Below are positions 45,381-58,011 of a stretch of DNA of 64,000 nt, one piece after another (positions within the stretch are counted from its first letter, which is position 1; each line of letters begins with the position of its first letter). The position numbers and the translations under genes were made by a program. The notes under the pieces are model-generated. The model was not told the origin of the DNA, ran no database searches, and saw only the letters and a program-made list of their open reading frames with translations. The stretch comes from Tillus elongatus (lineage: Eukaryota; Arthropoda; Insecta; Coleoptera; Cleridae): assembly GCA_964006375.1 (NCBI GenBank), contig OZ023266.1:13962565-14026564 (forward strand), written 5' to 3'.

Positions 45381-45555
45381 ATATATATTATATATATATA
45401 TATATATATAATATATATATATATACATAAACATATAAAAATTGAAGCTGACCTCGGATATGTGTTCTAGTGTACCTAATTAGCGCTCATTTGAAGAAAT
45501 TTTGTCAGAACTCAATAGTCGGGATCTTCTCATTATTGATTTTTTTAAATAAAAA
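45218..45555 (-). repeat. (TA)n repeat family, short copy
   Basis: 'gagttatcggtg' then imperfect (TA)n 45322-45424, leader 'cggatatgtgttctag', and a degraded palindrome near 45535. Only ~90 bp of the body is present. Confidence 0.65.
45322..45424. repeat. Imperfect (TA)n tract
   Basis: TA repeats with several phase slips (taat, tcta, atta). Confidence 0.9.
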
Positions 45556-46039
45556 TTGCAGCACGCAGCATATGCGTTATGGTAGTCGATTTTTATTAAA
45601 TGCTTCAAATTTGAATAACTCAATTTTCTATAACCTTAAAAAGTTGAATTTTGGTACGTAGCAAGCTCTTTCGTAAGGAAACATACCTGCCAAATTTCAT
45701 TTAAAAAAGCTCTGTAACTTTTTGAGAAAAAAAATGTTTCGATAGAAAACTCAAAATTTGCATAACTCAATTTACTAAAAGCTTAGAAAGTTGCATTTTG
45801 GTAGGTAGTAAGGTCCTTTCTAAGGCAACATACCCATCAAATTTCATTAAAATACCTTTGTAATTTTCGGAGAAAAAATTATTTTGTTTTGAAAAAAAAC
45901 TCAAAATTTTCCCAGAAAACCTTGTACGATCTTCCTGGCTATAGAACTCATCCAAGCCATTAATAAAAGAAAGGCACTTGCCGAGTTTCATCGAAATCGG
46001 TTGATTATTTTTTCAGTTATCGGTTGGATACATACATAC

Positions 46040-46040
<1 letters not shown>

Positions 46041-46131
<91 letters not shown>
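46041..46131. repeat. (TA)n microsatellite, left of mariner
   Basis: Pure TA for ~80 bp with 'tttatata' just before the element. Confidence 0.9.
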
Positions 46132-46257
46132 CAGGATCGCTCATAAGTCTGGAAACGGTCGATTATCCGGGAAAATATACAAGGTGTCGAAAAAAGTTTT
46201 ATACAAAAGTTTTTGGGTTCTTCAATGTCTACTAGGCGGTGATAATTTTTATTTATA

Positions 46258-48069
46258 CAGGGTTGGTCATACAGGCGTGGCACACCAATATTAATTTTTT
46301 TTTAATGGAACACCCTATATATTATTCGATATTTCAATCCTTCTCTTAATTTTGAGCAACATTTATGAGAAGCATAATGTACCTAAACTCAATCGTTTCC
46401 GGGTAAAAAAATAAATAAAAATAAACGCTACTGTTTTTAAAATCTATTGGATGAAGAACAAAAATAAATGAAAAGTAGAATATCTCTTGAAAACAATCTG
46501 TGAGTGTGAAAAGAACCGGTTGCGATGTTTTTAACATTGTTTGGAATCCCGAGATAAGATAAGATGCCCATAAGAAACGCAGTATTATTCTTTTGTTTTA
46601 AAATGTTTCCAGGACAACGAATGTCAAACATTCATTCAGTGTCAACAGTTGTGAAACATTAGTAATTTAGTGTCAACAGTTTTTGTGCAAAATGGCAAGT
46701 TTAAGTGAAACCGAACGTATCGAAATTTTAATGATGATAGGGTACGGTGATAGAACACGAAGTTTTGCTCAAGTGGTGATTATGTTCAATGAGTTGCATC
46801 CTGAGCGGGAATCGATCTCCAAATCCACAGTTTCGAAAACTTTGCATCGTTTTCACGAAACTGGCGGTATCAAGGATAAACCTAGAACTGGAAGGCCAGT
46901 AACTGTTACAAAAGAAGAAAATTCTTTGAATGTAATATTGGATGTGGTGGAAAATCCGAAAACTTCGGCACAGCAATTGGCTTTAAATCACAATATGAGT
47001 CGATATTCAATTCAAAAGATTACGAAGCGGGAAAAGTTCCGTCCATATAAAATTCATTTATTGCAAGAACTGAGTGAAGACGATTTTGATCGCAGAATCG
47101 AGTTCTGTGAACTTATTATGGAGAAGTTACGCCAAAATTTTAACTTTGCCAACCACATTTTGTTTTCCGACGAATCTACATTTTGTTTGAATGGACAAGT
47201 CAACCGACACAACTGTAGGTACTGGTCAGACGAAAACCCACATTGGATGGAACAAATTCACACCCAAAGACCGCAAAAAGTAAATGTTTGGTGTGCTATT
47301 ATTGGTGGACATATCATAGGACCTTATTTTATTATCGAACTCTGCTCGATATTTGACACTTTTGCAAGAATCAATTGTTCCAGACGTTAGTCGATTATTT
47401 CCGAACAATAACGACCCAAATCTACCAGCGGAAGAAATATGGTTTCAGCAGGATGGGGCACCCCCTCATTTTGGAATTGAGGTACGGGAATATCTGAATC
47501 AAACCTTTCCTGGCAGATGGATAGGGCGCAGGGGAACTATTGAATGTCCAGCTAGGTCTCCCGACATGACGCCGCTTGACTTTTTTTTGTGGGGTCATGT
47601 AAAAAATTTAATTTACCAAAATAGACCGCAGAATATTGAAGAGTTGCAAGCAAGGATTGTGCATGAAATTAATAACATTCCTCAAAACGCTCTTGTAAAT
47701 GCAGTGCAATGTTTTGTTAAGCGAATTCATTATTGTCAGGAGGTCAATGGAGAACACTTTGAACATCTTATAAAATAGGATTCAAAACAATGTTAAAAAC
47801 ATCGCAACCGGTTCTTTTCACACTCACAGATTGTTTTCAAGAGATATTCTACTTTTCATTTATTTTTGTTCTTCATCCAATAGATTTTAAAAACAATAGC
47901 GTTTATTTTTATTTATTTTTTTACCCGGAAACGATTGAGTTTATGTACATCATGCTTCTGATAAATGTTGCTCAAAATTAAGAGAAGGATTGAAATATCG
48001 AATAATATATAGGGTCTTCCATTAAAAAAAAAATAATATTGGTGTGCCACGCCTGTATGACCAACCCTG
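46258..48069 (+). mobile_element. Inner mariner ends nested in the outer repeats
   Basis: TA-CAGGGTTGGTCATACAGG at 46256 is matched inverted at 48052-48071. Removing 46258-48069 would leave two ~125-bp arms that form a near-perfect palindrome with a central TA. This suggests a 1.8-kb mariner that inserted into a small palindromic MITE. One long compound repeat is the alternative. Confidence 0.6.
46692..47778 (+). pseudogene. mariner-type (DD41D-like) transposase, one frameshift
   Basis: ATG at 46692 (AAAATGGC context); upstream codons from 46683 use TTG and are not needed. MASLSETERIEILMMIGYGD opens the first HTH; STVSKTLHRFHETGGIKDKP and NMSRYSIQKITKREKFRPYK the second. Catalytic blocks: LFSDESTFCLNG (first Asp), QQDGAPPHFG (second Asp), RSPDMTPLDFFLWG (third). 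Spacing from the second Asp is 36 residues to SPD and 41 to the Asp of LDF. Also RYWSDENPHW, KVNVWCAIIGG, QTFPGRWIGRRG; ends VNGEHFEHLIK. A single frameshift near 47335 (between GPYFI and the SARYLTLLQES region) separates the halves. About 361 codons, normal for mariners. All catalytic residues are kept. Confidence 0.93.
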
Positions 48070-48191
48070 TATAAATGAAATTATCATCGCCTAGTAGACA
48101 TTGAAGAACCCAAAAACTTTTGTATAAAACTTTTTTCGACACCTTGTATATTTTCCCGGATAATCGACCGTTTCCAGACTTATCAGCGACC

Positions 48192-48298
<107 letters not shown>

Positions 48299-48365
48299 AA
48301 TTGAAACTGACCCCGGATATGGGTTCTAGGGCTCTCTATTAGTGATTTTTTAAAAAATAAAAGTC

Positions 48366-49410
48366 CAGCAAAATGGATTCTCGTACATTTTTTAAATGCT
48401 CATTTCTAGTTTTCCCATAAAGCTAGAAATTTTAAATATGGTACCTATGTGTTTTAGTGTCTATTAAGACTACTTACGTACTAAATTTGATCGAAATAAC
48501 TTTGTTATCTTCGAAGAACAAAATAAAATCGTTCGACGTTGAAGAACAAAACATACAGACACACACTATGTCTAATTAATTATAAGACGCTATACGAATA
48601 TACCAGAATATACCTGAATATACAGAATTTTCACCACTGCTGGCACGCAGAACCAGAACTACCGAGCGAGATGTTAATCGCAATGTGATCCTTCATTCCT
48701 CTAAGTGCCAATTAACGATGTTTGTCGCCTGAAGGCCCAACTAGACCTCCGAGTCGATTCACTGCCACTCAAATAGTGCAGTACCCATCATTTATTTCCT
48801 ATTAGAAACCGTTTAATGTCATTTTTTTACGAAGTGATTATGAGTCCATTTTGAAGTCTCGACACATCTAAATGATTTGTCGCAAGTTTTTTGTGTACAA
48901 AGGTGGAATGTCATAAAGTCTCTCCAATTATTTTTTGGTCCGTCCAATTAAGCATGAAAGTAATTTATTTGGATGTCGAAATACGTGGGTTTGAGGTGTG
49001 CGAAACGACCTGATTTATTTACTGCAATCAAAGTGAGAAATATGCGAATACGTTTGTTTCGTTTTTTCAAGCATTCTATACAAAATTACCACAAATAACA
49101 AGTATACGTCTGTAACGTCTACTTTCTGATGTTGATGTGATTCTGTCACGATTTGAAGAGTGGTACTTAATAAATTATAACTACTGACTCTGTTACATTC
49201 GAGACTCCTTCTTAGAGTAATTCCCAATATTAATTAATGCAAAGAAAAACAGATAATTATTGTTATTCTGCAAATTTAGAATTTAATGTCAAAATTGTGG
49301 CGTTTTAAACTAGGATTTTTGCAAGTGACTTTTTATGGTATTTTAAATCAAATTAGGTGGTAAAAGACAATAATGTTCGAATTAATGGAATAAGACGGTC
49401 GATAAAAAAT
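48366..49410. other. No gene seen
   Basis: 48370-48540 resembles the body of the (TA)n family loosely ('cgaaataactttgttatctt'). The rest is unassigned. Confidence 0.4.
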
Positions 49411-49915
<505 letters not shown>

Positions 49916-49984
49916 ATCGTTGTGATTTTTCCAAGCCCGTTCCCTTGGCAGTGGTTTCGCTATATAATGGGTAGGGACAGTGGA

Positions 49985-50054
<70 letters not shown>

Positions 50055-50177
50055 TTTTTTTTTCTACGAAAATTCACTAAAAGATGATACTTATTATATT
50101 TGGGAAACAATCTTGACTGAAAGCTCATATTCTTCTGACCTTCAGTGCAAAATTTTGAATGCAAGCTAACGGTAATT
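49916..50177. other. No gene; palindrome fragment
   Basis: A lone 'ctacgaaaattcactaaaag' near 50072-50091 is the palindrome half of the (TA)n family. Confidence 0.4.
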
Positions 50178-50485
50178 ATAAGTACACTTGGAGAACCCAA
50201 ATCACCACAACACATATTTCAAAAACCTTACGATCGTTTCGCTGACAAAGTCAGCGTCATCAGAGGATTAAAAAAATACTAAAATTAAAATCAACAGCTA
50301 TAGTGTACTTATATCGGACCTAGGTAACGAACTAATCCGAAGTAAAATTTGTAGTCGGCGACCCATCGTTTGTCTATTGTGTCAATATTGAACGGGCGAG
50401 GTAGAAGAACTACTCTAATCTTCTGGTTGACAATATTGACACAATAGACAAACGATGGGTCCCCGACTACAATTTTACTTCGCTA
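50178..50485 (-). repeat. Penelope pLTR with intact hammerhead and inverted duplication
   Basis: The minus strand carries the pLTR end (50182-50220), a hammerhead (50226-50266), then the upstream pLTR segment also found at 54020-54180. From about 50437 to 50485 the sequence turns round and repeats 50352-50392 in inverse ('caatagacaaacgatgggtc'), giving a ~40-bp-arm hairpin with a ~45-bp loop. Penelope elements often show inverted or partial tandem terminal repeats. Confidence 0.75.
50226..50266 (-). ncRNA. Hammerhead ribozyme motif, all core bases present
   Basis: Minus strand: CCU (stem I), CUGAUGA (50263-50257), a single C, stem II GCUGAC/GUCAGC with UUU loop, GAA, stem III ACG/CGU with AU loop, cleavage base A, AGG closing stem I. 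Every catalytic core position matches the consensus. The cleavage triplet is GUA, which hammerheads tolerate. The best candidate for activity among the Penelope-type motifs here. Confidence 0.8.
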
Positions 50486-50960
50486 ATGCGTACTAATATA
50501 AGACTACCAGAATTATCAATTTTGACGTTGCAACTTTTTTTTTAATCAGAGGCTAGTAATTTCTTTGTTTTTTAACCTAGAGATCTGAATTTTGGTGCAA
50601 AGGATACTCTTTATGACAGAAACCAGCGTAGAAAATTTGGTTATCACAGCTTTTTAGCTTTCGGAGATATTAATTTTTTTCGAGATAAAACTCAAAATCT
50701 TTTCTGAAAACCTTATCCGATTTTCACGGCTAACGAACTTATTCAAGCCATTTACAAGGGGAAAGTACTCACCAAATTTGATCTAAATCGGCCTATTATT
50801 TTTTGAGTTATCGTGTGAGACCTACATTTTAACTAACCATGGAAATGGGTTCCAGAGGCCCTAATTCGCGCTCATTTGAAGAAATTTTCCGAAAGTCTCA
50901 CCATCGATACCTCTCTATTAGTGAATTTTCATTAAGAAAATTCACAAATAGGGTAATTGG
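50486..50960 (-). repeat. (TA)n family copy without (TA)n
   Basis: Nearly the same as 42590-43045, including the 'cgctaatgcgtactaatata' start, the joined leader 'cctacattttaact' and the palindrome at 50917-50950. The two are segmental or recently amplified copies. Confidence 0.75.
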
Positions 50961-51094
50961 AAGCTGCATACTCAAATTTGTAGTGATTATGACAATCAAG
51001 CCATCATTTTGGTTAATTATAAGTAAATTACAACTTGATTAGGTTATTTGGACTCGAGAACTGGTTAACATGCCTAAATTTGTTGCTTGGGTAC

Positions 51095-51262
51095 TACCAA
51101 TTTGGAAATTTGAAAAAGAATGGTCGCGGGCTCCGTTTCGGTGACGACGAAGAGGTGAAAGCTGGCATTTTGGGCACATTTTGAGAACAAATCGAGAGAA
51201 TATATTTAGGGGCATCGAATTGTTGCTGAAGCGGTGTATTAAGTACATTGCTGCATGGTGGG
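51095..51262 (+). pseudogene. mariner-type transposase C-terminal fossil, different subgroup
   Basis: Plus frames give FGNLKKNGRGLRFGDDEEVK and, after a frameshift, RGIELLLKRC-KYIA. This is the 'lFgpLk..LrGkrF.sdeeVk' and 'fy..GI..L..Rw.kCi...G' tail of classic mariner transposases, unlike the IEHL-type tails of the other mariners here. About 55 codons only. No ends found. Confidence 0.65.
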
Positions 51263-52082
51263 AGGGTTGAGGGGTCTTTCTTGAAGGATGAAATTTGATT
51301 ATGAGTCCACGCCTTTTCTTTCCTAGTCAGGCTGGTGGAAAATTTTGGCGCTTACCTCGTATTTACTTCACTAAAATTTGAAAAGGTTGCTACAGTAGAA
51401 TACTGCTGTTAGCAGCTAGAACCTGCAAAGAAATTGGTGGTTGGAAATATTTTAAACTGTAGAGAATTTGGTAAATTAAAAGGTGCCAAATGACAAGGAT
51501 TCATAAGTCACATTTTGAATTCTGTTAAATACATTAACAAGCATTCGTTAACATAATTCACTTGCTGCATAAAAAATTTGGTTTCTTTATAAAACAATGA
51601 AGTACCTAATACTGAGGCAACGAGTTGCCACTGGGTACCAGTTCGCAGTAATGTCTTGGTATATTTTTCTTAGCGGGGTAATGTCAGTTCCTTTCTCCAC
51701 ATTGTCCCAACAGTGCTCAGTCCCTTCTCGTTAATTTAACCGGTAAACCTGTTCCGTCAGTGCAAAAACTCGCGAGATGGTGCTTATCTGCAATCACCGA
51801 TTGCAGTATCCATGCCTATAGGCCGCCATTGGGACCGTCCCATCGCTGATAGCTATATGTGCATATATACTAAAGCATCCATCGGTTGCAGCTCTCGCTG
51901 ATTCTTGGAATTCCAAGCCATAAGAAGAGATATTCATTCAGGACATTTTTATACCAAGAGATTCGACATTAAATTGTGGTTAAGAAATATTTAATTAAGT
52001 CAAACTAATTGCTCCAATCGCAAATCAAAATGTTAGTGAATTAGAGTAAATCCTGGTGTAGCATCCTGGACAGCAATAAAAA
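51263..52082. other. No gene seen
   Basis: Nothing recognisable apart from a diverged MITE end near 51545-51575. Confidence 0.4.
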
Positions 52083-52130
52083 GTTGGGACGCAACAAGTG
52101 CGTTATAGTAGTGAATTTTCATAAGTTTTG
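52083..52130 (+). repeat. MITE terminal repeat, solitary
   Basis: 'gggacgcaacaagtgcgtta' with 'tagtagtgaattttcataag'. Confidence 0.6.
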
Positions 52131-52251
52131 TAATAGAGTAAGCAACATACCTTATCTCCTGAGCATATTATTGGACTTGTATTAACCTATTTATGTTAAA
52201 TTCAGTCTGTCGCTGGCTGATGAATACCCTTTAAGTGCTATCCATTTCTCT

Positions 52252-52273
52252 GCACACACACACACACACACAC

Positions 52274-52365
<92 letters not shown>
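52252..52365. repeat. (CA)n-(TA)n compound microsatellite
   Basis: (CA)n 52252-52276 passing directly into (TA)n 52277-52365. The flanks do not match the (TA)n repeat family. Confidence 0.95.
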
Positions 52366-52368
<3 letters not shown>

Positions 52369-53522
52369 AGTGTTATCCAGGCTCACGTACACACAAACAT
52401 ACGTAAATACGCGCATAATAAGTATCATTATTATGATTATCGATTGAAAAAATGTTAAAAGAGAAGGTACAGCAAATTTGGTAATTACAAATTTAATTGC
52501 CATGAAAATGTTAATACCAAAAAAATTTGAATCATATTGTACATAGCTATGCTCATCACAGGTTCCAATCTTCACTTATCAAAGTATAAGCCATGCACTA
52601 CCGAGATTATGTATATTTTATAAACAACAAAAGGAAAATTCAATAAGATACAACATGGACTCAAATAGACAATGATACGTCTGTAAATAATTAAGGTATT
52701 ATTGGGTAATTAAGAATAAGCGGTAGAGGGTGTAAATAAGTGGTGTAGAAGAGACTAAGAAGTTTAGATGTTAAGATTTACAGACAATAATTTGTTAAAA
52801 TGGAATAAGATGTTGGTTATAAGAATTTGTTATGATGTAATTAAAATAGTAACTATAAATAGGTAGAAGTTGGACTGTCATGGAAACGTAAAGTTGGATA
52901 GGTAGACATTTTTTGAAATGAGGTATCAGACTAGAGAGATGTTGTGAGTTTGGAGAGAATTTAATTGAGAAATGGAAAAGGAAAAGTCAGTTTGTAGAGA
53001 ATTTAATAATAAGAAGAAGAGCAACGTATTTTCGAGATAGAAAGTTAGTGCGAAAGGGGGAAAAGAAGATAATATAAAATATAATGGGTAATGATTGCTC
53101 ACGGTTTCTTCAACCAAGTTTCTCTGTCATTGGATCCATTGCCGATTATCTGGAGATTCTTGTTATGCAACAATAGGTTCATTAGTCATTGGATCCATTA
53201 CCACTTTGAAATAGCATCAGAACCAAAGGCGCTTGTTTGGTTTTGATAGTTTTGGAAAATCAAAAATATACAGACAGGTTCTAGAAAATGTAGTAAGGTA
53301 TTTATAGTTTAAGTAAATATATATTATATAGAGTTAGCAACGCGATCACGGAATAAGGGTTACTGTTAAATGTAAATGTGTTTCTTTGAATATATATCAT
53401 ATAAGTCTATCATTGACTAAATTTGAGTTTATGAATTTGACGTACAAAAAAATTAATAAAAAATGGTCTCATAGTCGTCGCATAAAATGTAAATTCAAAA
53501 CTATATTTATTATAATACATAC

Positions 53523-53613
<91 letters not shown>

Positions 53614-54017
53614 CTTTGCATTTTTGACCGGCTAAACACTCCTAATCGGTCTGGCAGAATAATAACTTATTGTCAATAACTCGGCTGGTCTATACAGGTA
53701 CTAGGCTAAACGTTTCATTCTCGACTTAAAGATCTCCTTTCATTTTCTTTGTATCTAAGAAGTCAATATAAATACTTGTTTTTATGTGGAATTTTTGTTG
53801 AATTATTTATCCTTTGTTAAAGTTAACATTGTGAGGCAAACATTCGTTTTTTTTTAAAGATGAGCGGCTGTTATTGGTCTGTTCGTCAGATGTGCTTGTC
53901 GGCGCTCTTTAAGGGCACAATATTCACATAGTGAAATTTCTAGATCAAAAAGAACGTGTAGCTTCCTTAAATATCTCGGTACCTTAAAGCCCATTATCCT
54001 TAAATTAGATAAAAGCT
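52366..54017. other. No gene seen; microsatellite and weak pLTR match
   Basis: 'catcacaggttccaatcttc' at about 52554 matches the outermost part of Penelope copies at 19.1 and 38.3 kb. Purine-rich stretch 52640-53080. (CATA)n-(TA)n at 53515-53610. Confidence 0.4.
53515..53610. repeat. (CATA)n-(TA)n compound microsatellite
   Basis: Five CATA units followed by ~75 bp of TA. Confidence 0.95.
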
Positions 54018-54292
54018 CATAAATTTGTCAACCAGGAGATTAAAGTAGTTCTTCGACCTCGTCTGTTCAATATTCACACAATAGACAAACGATGGGTCGC
54101 CGACTACAATTTTTACTTCGAATTAGTTCGTCTACCTAGAGGTGCGATATAAATACATTGTAGCTGTTGATTTAATTTTAGATTTTTTCATCCTCTGATG
54201 ACGCTGACGTTGTCGGCGAAACGATCGTAAGCTATCTGAAATATGTGTTGTGGTGATTTGGGTTCTCCAAGTGTACTTAATAGCATACTATT
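54018..54292 (+). repeat. Penelope pLTR, near complete
   Basis: Contains the upstream segment shared with 50.3-50.4 kb ('cacaatagacaaacgatggg', 'attgtagctgttgattt'), a hammerhead (54192-54232) and the common end finishing 'ttctccaagtgtacttaa'. A solo terminal repeat; no RT adjoining. Confidence 0.75.
54192..54232 (+). ncRNA. Hammerhead ribozyme motif in Penelope pLTR
   Basis: CC-U, CUGAUGA (54195-54201), C, stem II GCUGAC/GUCGGC (one U-G pair) with GUU loop, GAA (54218-54220), ACG/CGU with AU loop, cleavage base A, then AGC giving two of three stem I pairs. Core intact, stem I weak. Confidence 0.75.
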
Positions 54293-54582
54293 TGATTTGA
54301 GAATTTCAAAATTGCAAAGTAGAATTAGGATTTTAAAATTTTGTATTGAAACTCAGTTTTTCTTCACGATCATCTTTTCTTAATAACTTTTTTTCGTATC
54401 TTCTAGAGAACAGGCACTTTACAAGTGTAAAAAATTAGTTTTTTGAAAATTTTCAAAACATACTTGGTTTTTGGAAATTAAGATTATGACAATTCAAAAA
54501 TTAAATGTTTTCTAATCAAGCAGGGTTTATCCACAAAAATGCGGTCTTTTTCACCTATTCATGCGTCGATCCGGGTACACAC

Positions 54583-54589
54583 TGTATAC

Positions 54590-54675
<86 letters not shown>

Positions 54676-54805
54676 ATATAAATATTGAGACTGACCCCGA
54701 ATATGGGTTCTAGGGGTCCAGTTCGCGCTCATTTGAAGAAATATTTCAAAAGTTGGAATCTTCCCATTACTAAATTTTTTCTACGAAAATTCACTAAAAC
54801 GCATA
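54583..54805 (-). repeat. (TA)n family, leader end only
   Basis: (CATA)n and (TA)n (54585-54671), leader 'accccgaatatgggttctag', and the palindrome 'attttttctacgaaaattca' near 54775. The body is missing. Confidence 0.7.
54602..54671. repeat. (TA)n microsatellite
   Basis: Uninterrupted TA run. Confidence 0.95.
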
Positions 54806-54919
54806 TATTATCATTTCCCCGTCTTCATAAGGTTTCTTCTTTTGTGCAATTATCTGGGACACACGATATGGTGCTTCAGTTGTAGCCTTATTTTTCTCGA
54901 CTGTTTTTTAAAGTATTGA

Positions 54920-55045
54920 TTTTAGCGAATTTTTATTTAAAAAAATTCGCTATTAGAGAGGTGTCGATGGTGAAACTTTGCAAAAATTCTTTCAAATGAG
55001 TACGAATTTGGGGCCCTAGAACCCGAAGCCAAGGTTCGTTTGAAT
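54920..55045 (+). repeat. (TA)n family palindrome and leader, partial
   Basis: Palindrome 'tagcgaatttttatttaaa' with 'aaaattcgcta', then leader to 'aagccaaggttcgttt'. It is cut by the start of the next copy at 55048, giving two heads in a row. Confidence 0.7.
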
Positions 55046-55047
55046 TT

Positions 55048-55179
55048 TTAGTGAATTTTGTAGAAAAAATTCACTAATGGGGAGATCCCGACTTTTGAAT
55101 TTTGAAAAAAAAAATTTGCAAATGAGCACGAACTAGGACCCCTAGAACCCATATCTGGGGTCAGTTTCAATTTTAATAT

Positions 55180-55278
<99 letters not shown>

Positions 55279-56065
55279 ACCGATAACTCAAAAAATAATG
55301 GGCCGATTTTGATAAAATTGTGCACGTAACTTCCTTTTGTAAATGGCTTGGATAAGTTTATTAGTCAGGAAAATCGGACGAGGTTTTCCGGAAAAATATT
55401 GAGTTATCATTCGAAAAAAATTTTTATCTCCGGAATTAACAAAGTAGGGGAAACAAATTTGGTACGCGGGTTTATATCATTATATGTAAGCCACCTACCA
55501 AAATTTAACTCTTTAGATTAAAGGACAAAAAAGGTACAGGCATTAAAAGAAAAATAAATTTTTGTTTTCCTCAAAACGTCAAACTCGCGATTTAAAACGT
55601 CAAAATTGGTAATATTTAGCCAATGAACCTGAAAGTAATATGAGCTATGGAAAGAAAATGTCTCAAGAAGAATGTTTTACAAAGCCTGAACTCTTGGTTT
55701 CAATCGTCATTTCCCTTCATTTTACTAAAATATTCACAAAAAATTCATTTCAAATAGATCCTTTCTCTGATGCTTTGGCAGTAGTGTTGGCTATAGAGGT
55801 TATCGTTTAATGGTATATCATTTTTGTCGAATTTTCGTAAAAAATCATTAAAGATCAATATATCCGTTATTATGCAAGTTACGAAAAAAAAATTGTATAT
55901 ATTAATTATAGTGTATCTTGAGCTACATCATAAAAATATTTCCACAATTACAGGCTGGCCCATAGGTCGTTGATGATGCAAATTTTTTTATATTTTTAAT
56001 CGAACACGCCCTATGTTATTGCATTTTCCATCGAAATATAATACATATTTATAAGAAAAGAAATT
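55048..56065 (+). repeat. (TA)n/palindrome repeat family, full copy
   Basis: Palindrome 55048-55078, leader, (TA)n 55182-55275, 'caccgataactcaaaaaata', body, 'ggcccataggtcgttgatg', then the MITE at 56066. Same order as 9290-10907. Confidence 0.8.
55182..55275. repeat. (TA)n microsatellite
   Basis: Uninterrupted TA run. Confidence 0.95.
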
Positions 56066-56362
56066 CGGGACGCAGCAAGTGCGTTATGGTAGCGAATTTT
56101 CATTAAATTGAATAGGTCAATTTGATATTAACCCATAAGGTTGACCAGGAAATCAGTTTTTTCTGGAACAATATAAGTTTACTTTCGGAAATTTTTGTAC
56201 ATTTTTAAACAATAAAGTTATTTTCATCAAACATGGCACATTGTTTCTACTATATAGGTTATACTGGTAACGAAATTTGATGCCTGCTTTCTTAAAAAAA
56301 ACATATTTGCTATTAAAAACATTTTTATGAAAATTCACTACCATAACGCACTTGCAGCGCCC
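56066..56362 (+). mobile_element. MITE, complete
   Basis: Ends 'cgggacgcagcaagtgcgtt' and 'ataacgcacttgcagcgccc'; body as in 10597-10907. Confidence 0.8.
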
Positions 56363-56829
56363 ATAGCTTTATATGTTTAAATTTATTCAACTTTAACCTG
56401 CACCTCTAATATCAGCTTCATTATTAATACGCTTTTCTTTGCTTGGTTAATATTGATAAAAGAGTTAGGGGGGGCTTCGGTGCAATCCGGGCTCTCAAAC
56501 CGTTTTTTCTTTTTCAATAAAAGTTTGCTAAAAATTTGTGCAGTATTTTTCTATTACTATCGTTTGTAAAGAGTAATTTTGCTAGATAATAATGCAGTTT
56601 TATAATAGTTGTAATAAGTTATAATGCTAGTGCAAGTATATAAAATATTAATGCAATAATATATAAATACTTTTTAATATCAGCTTTGTGAGAACTTCCT
56701 TTGAGCTTATAGACCGGATAGCAGCAGGTTTGCTTGATGTAACAACCGGTTGTTCCTGTCGTCTAATAAACAGGATGGCGATATTGAATCAGGGGAGGGC
56801 TAAAGTAAACACAGATAAGTACCTGTTGA
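56363..56829. other. No gene seen
   Basis: AT-rich, unassigned. Confidence 0.45.
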
Positions 56830-57800
56830 ATTAACATGAAAGAAGATATTTTAATCTCTACCAGCTTATTCAAAAGAATTTCATCTCTTGATCTAACTGT
56901 AAAGGGAGCTCTCATGAGTTTTATTTCAATTTTACCACTGTAGTTTCATTTGCGTTAGAAAGTTGCGGCATCCTTATCTACTATTTTATTAATTTTTCAT
57001 ATATACTTCAAGAAGGGAAAAACTGTCTTGAGTGGTATATTCCTGCAGCTAGAGAAAAGTGGTAATTCCTGGTGGAAAAAATCCATATAACGGTCATAAG
57101 AACAAAATACTCTCACTGCTAGTAGTATTATTATGACCAATATATACAGGAACAGCCTAAGAACATTCACAAAAGCCTAGACAGCCTAGGACTAGTTGCG
57201 CCTAACGACAGTTAATCGTAAAACGTTTACTCTGGGATTAACATGAAAGAAGATATTTTAATCTCTACCAGCTTATTCAAAAGAATTTCATCTCTTGATC
57301 GAACTGTAAAGGGAGCTCTCATCAGTTTTATTTCAATTTTACCACTGTAGTTTCGATTGCGTCAGAAAGTTGCGGCATCCTTATCTATTATTTTACTTAT
57401 TTTTCATATGTTCTTCCAGAAATAAAAAAAAAACTGTCTTGAGTTATATATTGCCGTAGCTAGAGAAAAGTGGTAATTCCTGGTGGAAAAAATCAATACA
57501 ACGCTCATAAGACAAAAATACTCTCACCGCTAGTAGTATATTATGACCAATATATACAGGAACAGCACTAAGTGAGTAGCGAACGTGTCGCCACCTAGTT
57601 CGGAACCAAGTACTTGTTGTCACGCCCGCTCCAAATAATACAGAGTATTAAAAATAGAGACGGTATACAACTAACTAACAATTTAAAAAATTGTTAGCCC
57701 TGGCCCATTTCTACCCCAATATAGGGACAAAGTATGTAAGACTAGATGCATTCTCGCAACAATTAGAACCGTAGACCGGTTTCGCTCTCATTAGAGCTTT

Positions 57801-57836
57801 CTGAAGAGCTCTAATGAGAGCGAAACCGGTCTACGG
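57801..57836 (+). ncRNA. Hammerhead core motif at the inversion point
   Basis: CUGAAGA (57801-57807), stem II GCUCU/AGAGC with AAUG loop, GAA, ACC/GGU, cleavage base C (57831), UACGG. Core complete. Stem I lacks its 5' strand because the inversion junction lies just upstream. Confidence 0.65.
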
Positions 57837-57975
57837 TTCTAATTGTTGCGAGAATGCATCTAGTCTTACATACTTTGTCCCTATATTGGGGTAGAAATGG
57901 GCCAGGGCTAACAATTTTTTAAATTGTTAGTTAGTTGTATACCGTCTCTATTTTTAATACTCTGTATTATTTGGA

Positions 57976-58011
57976 CTGAAGAGCTCTAATGAGAGCGAAA
58001 CCGGTCTACGG
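57976..58011 (+). ncRNA. Hammerhead core motif, second copy
   Basis: CUGAAGA (57976-57982), stem II GCUCU/AGAGC, GAA, ACC/GGU, cleavage base C (58006), UACGG. Core complete. The upstream UUGGA does not pair with UACGG beyond one base, so stem I is poor. Confidence 0.65.

Noticed and set aside
46683..46691. Upstream start of the mariner transposase at 46683
   Set aside because: The codon is TTG; the ATG at 46692 has a good context and gives the expected N-terminus.
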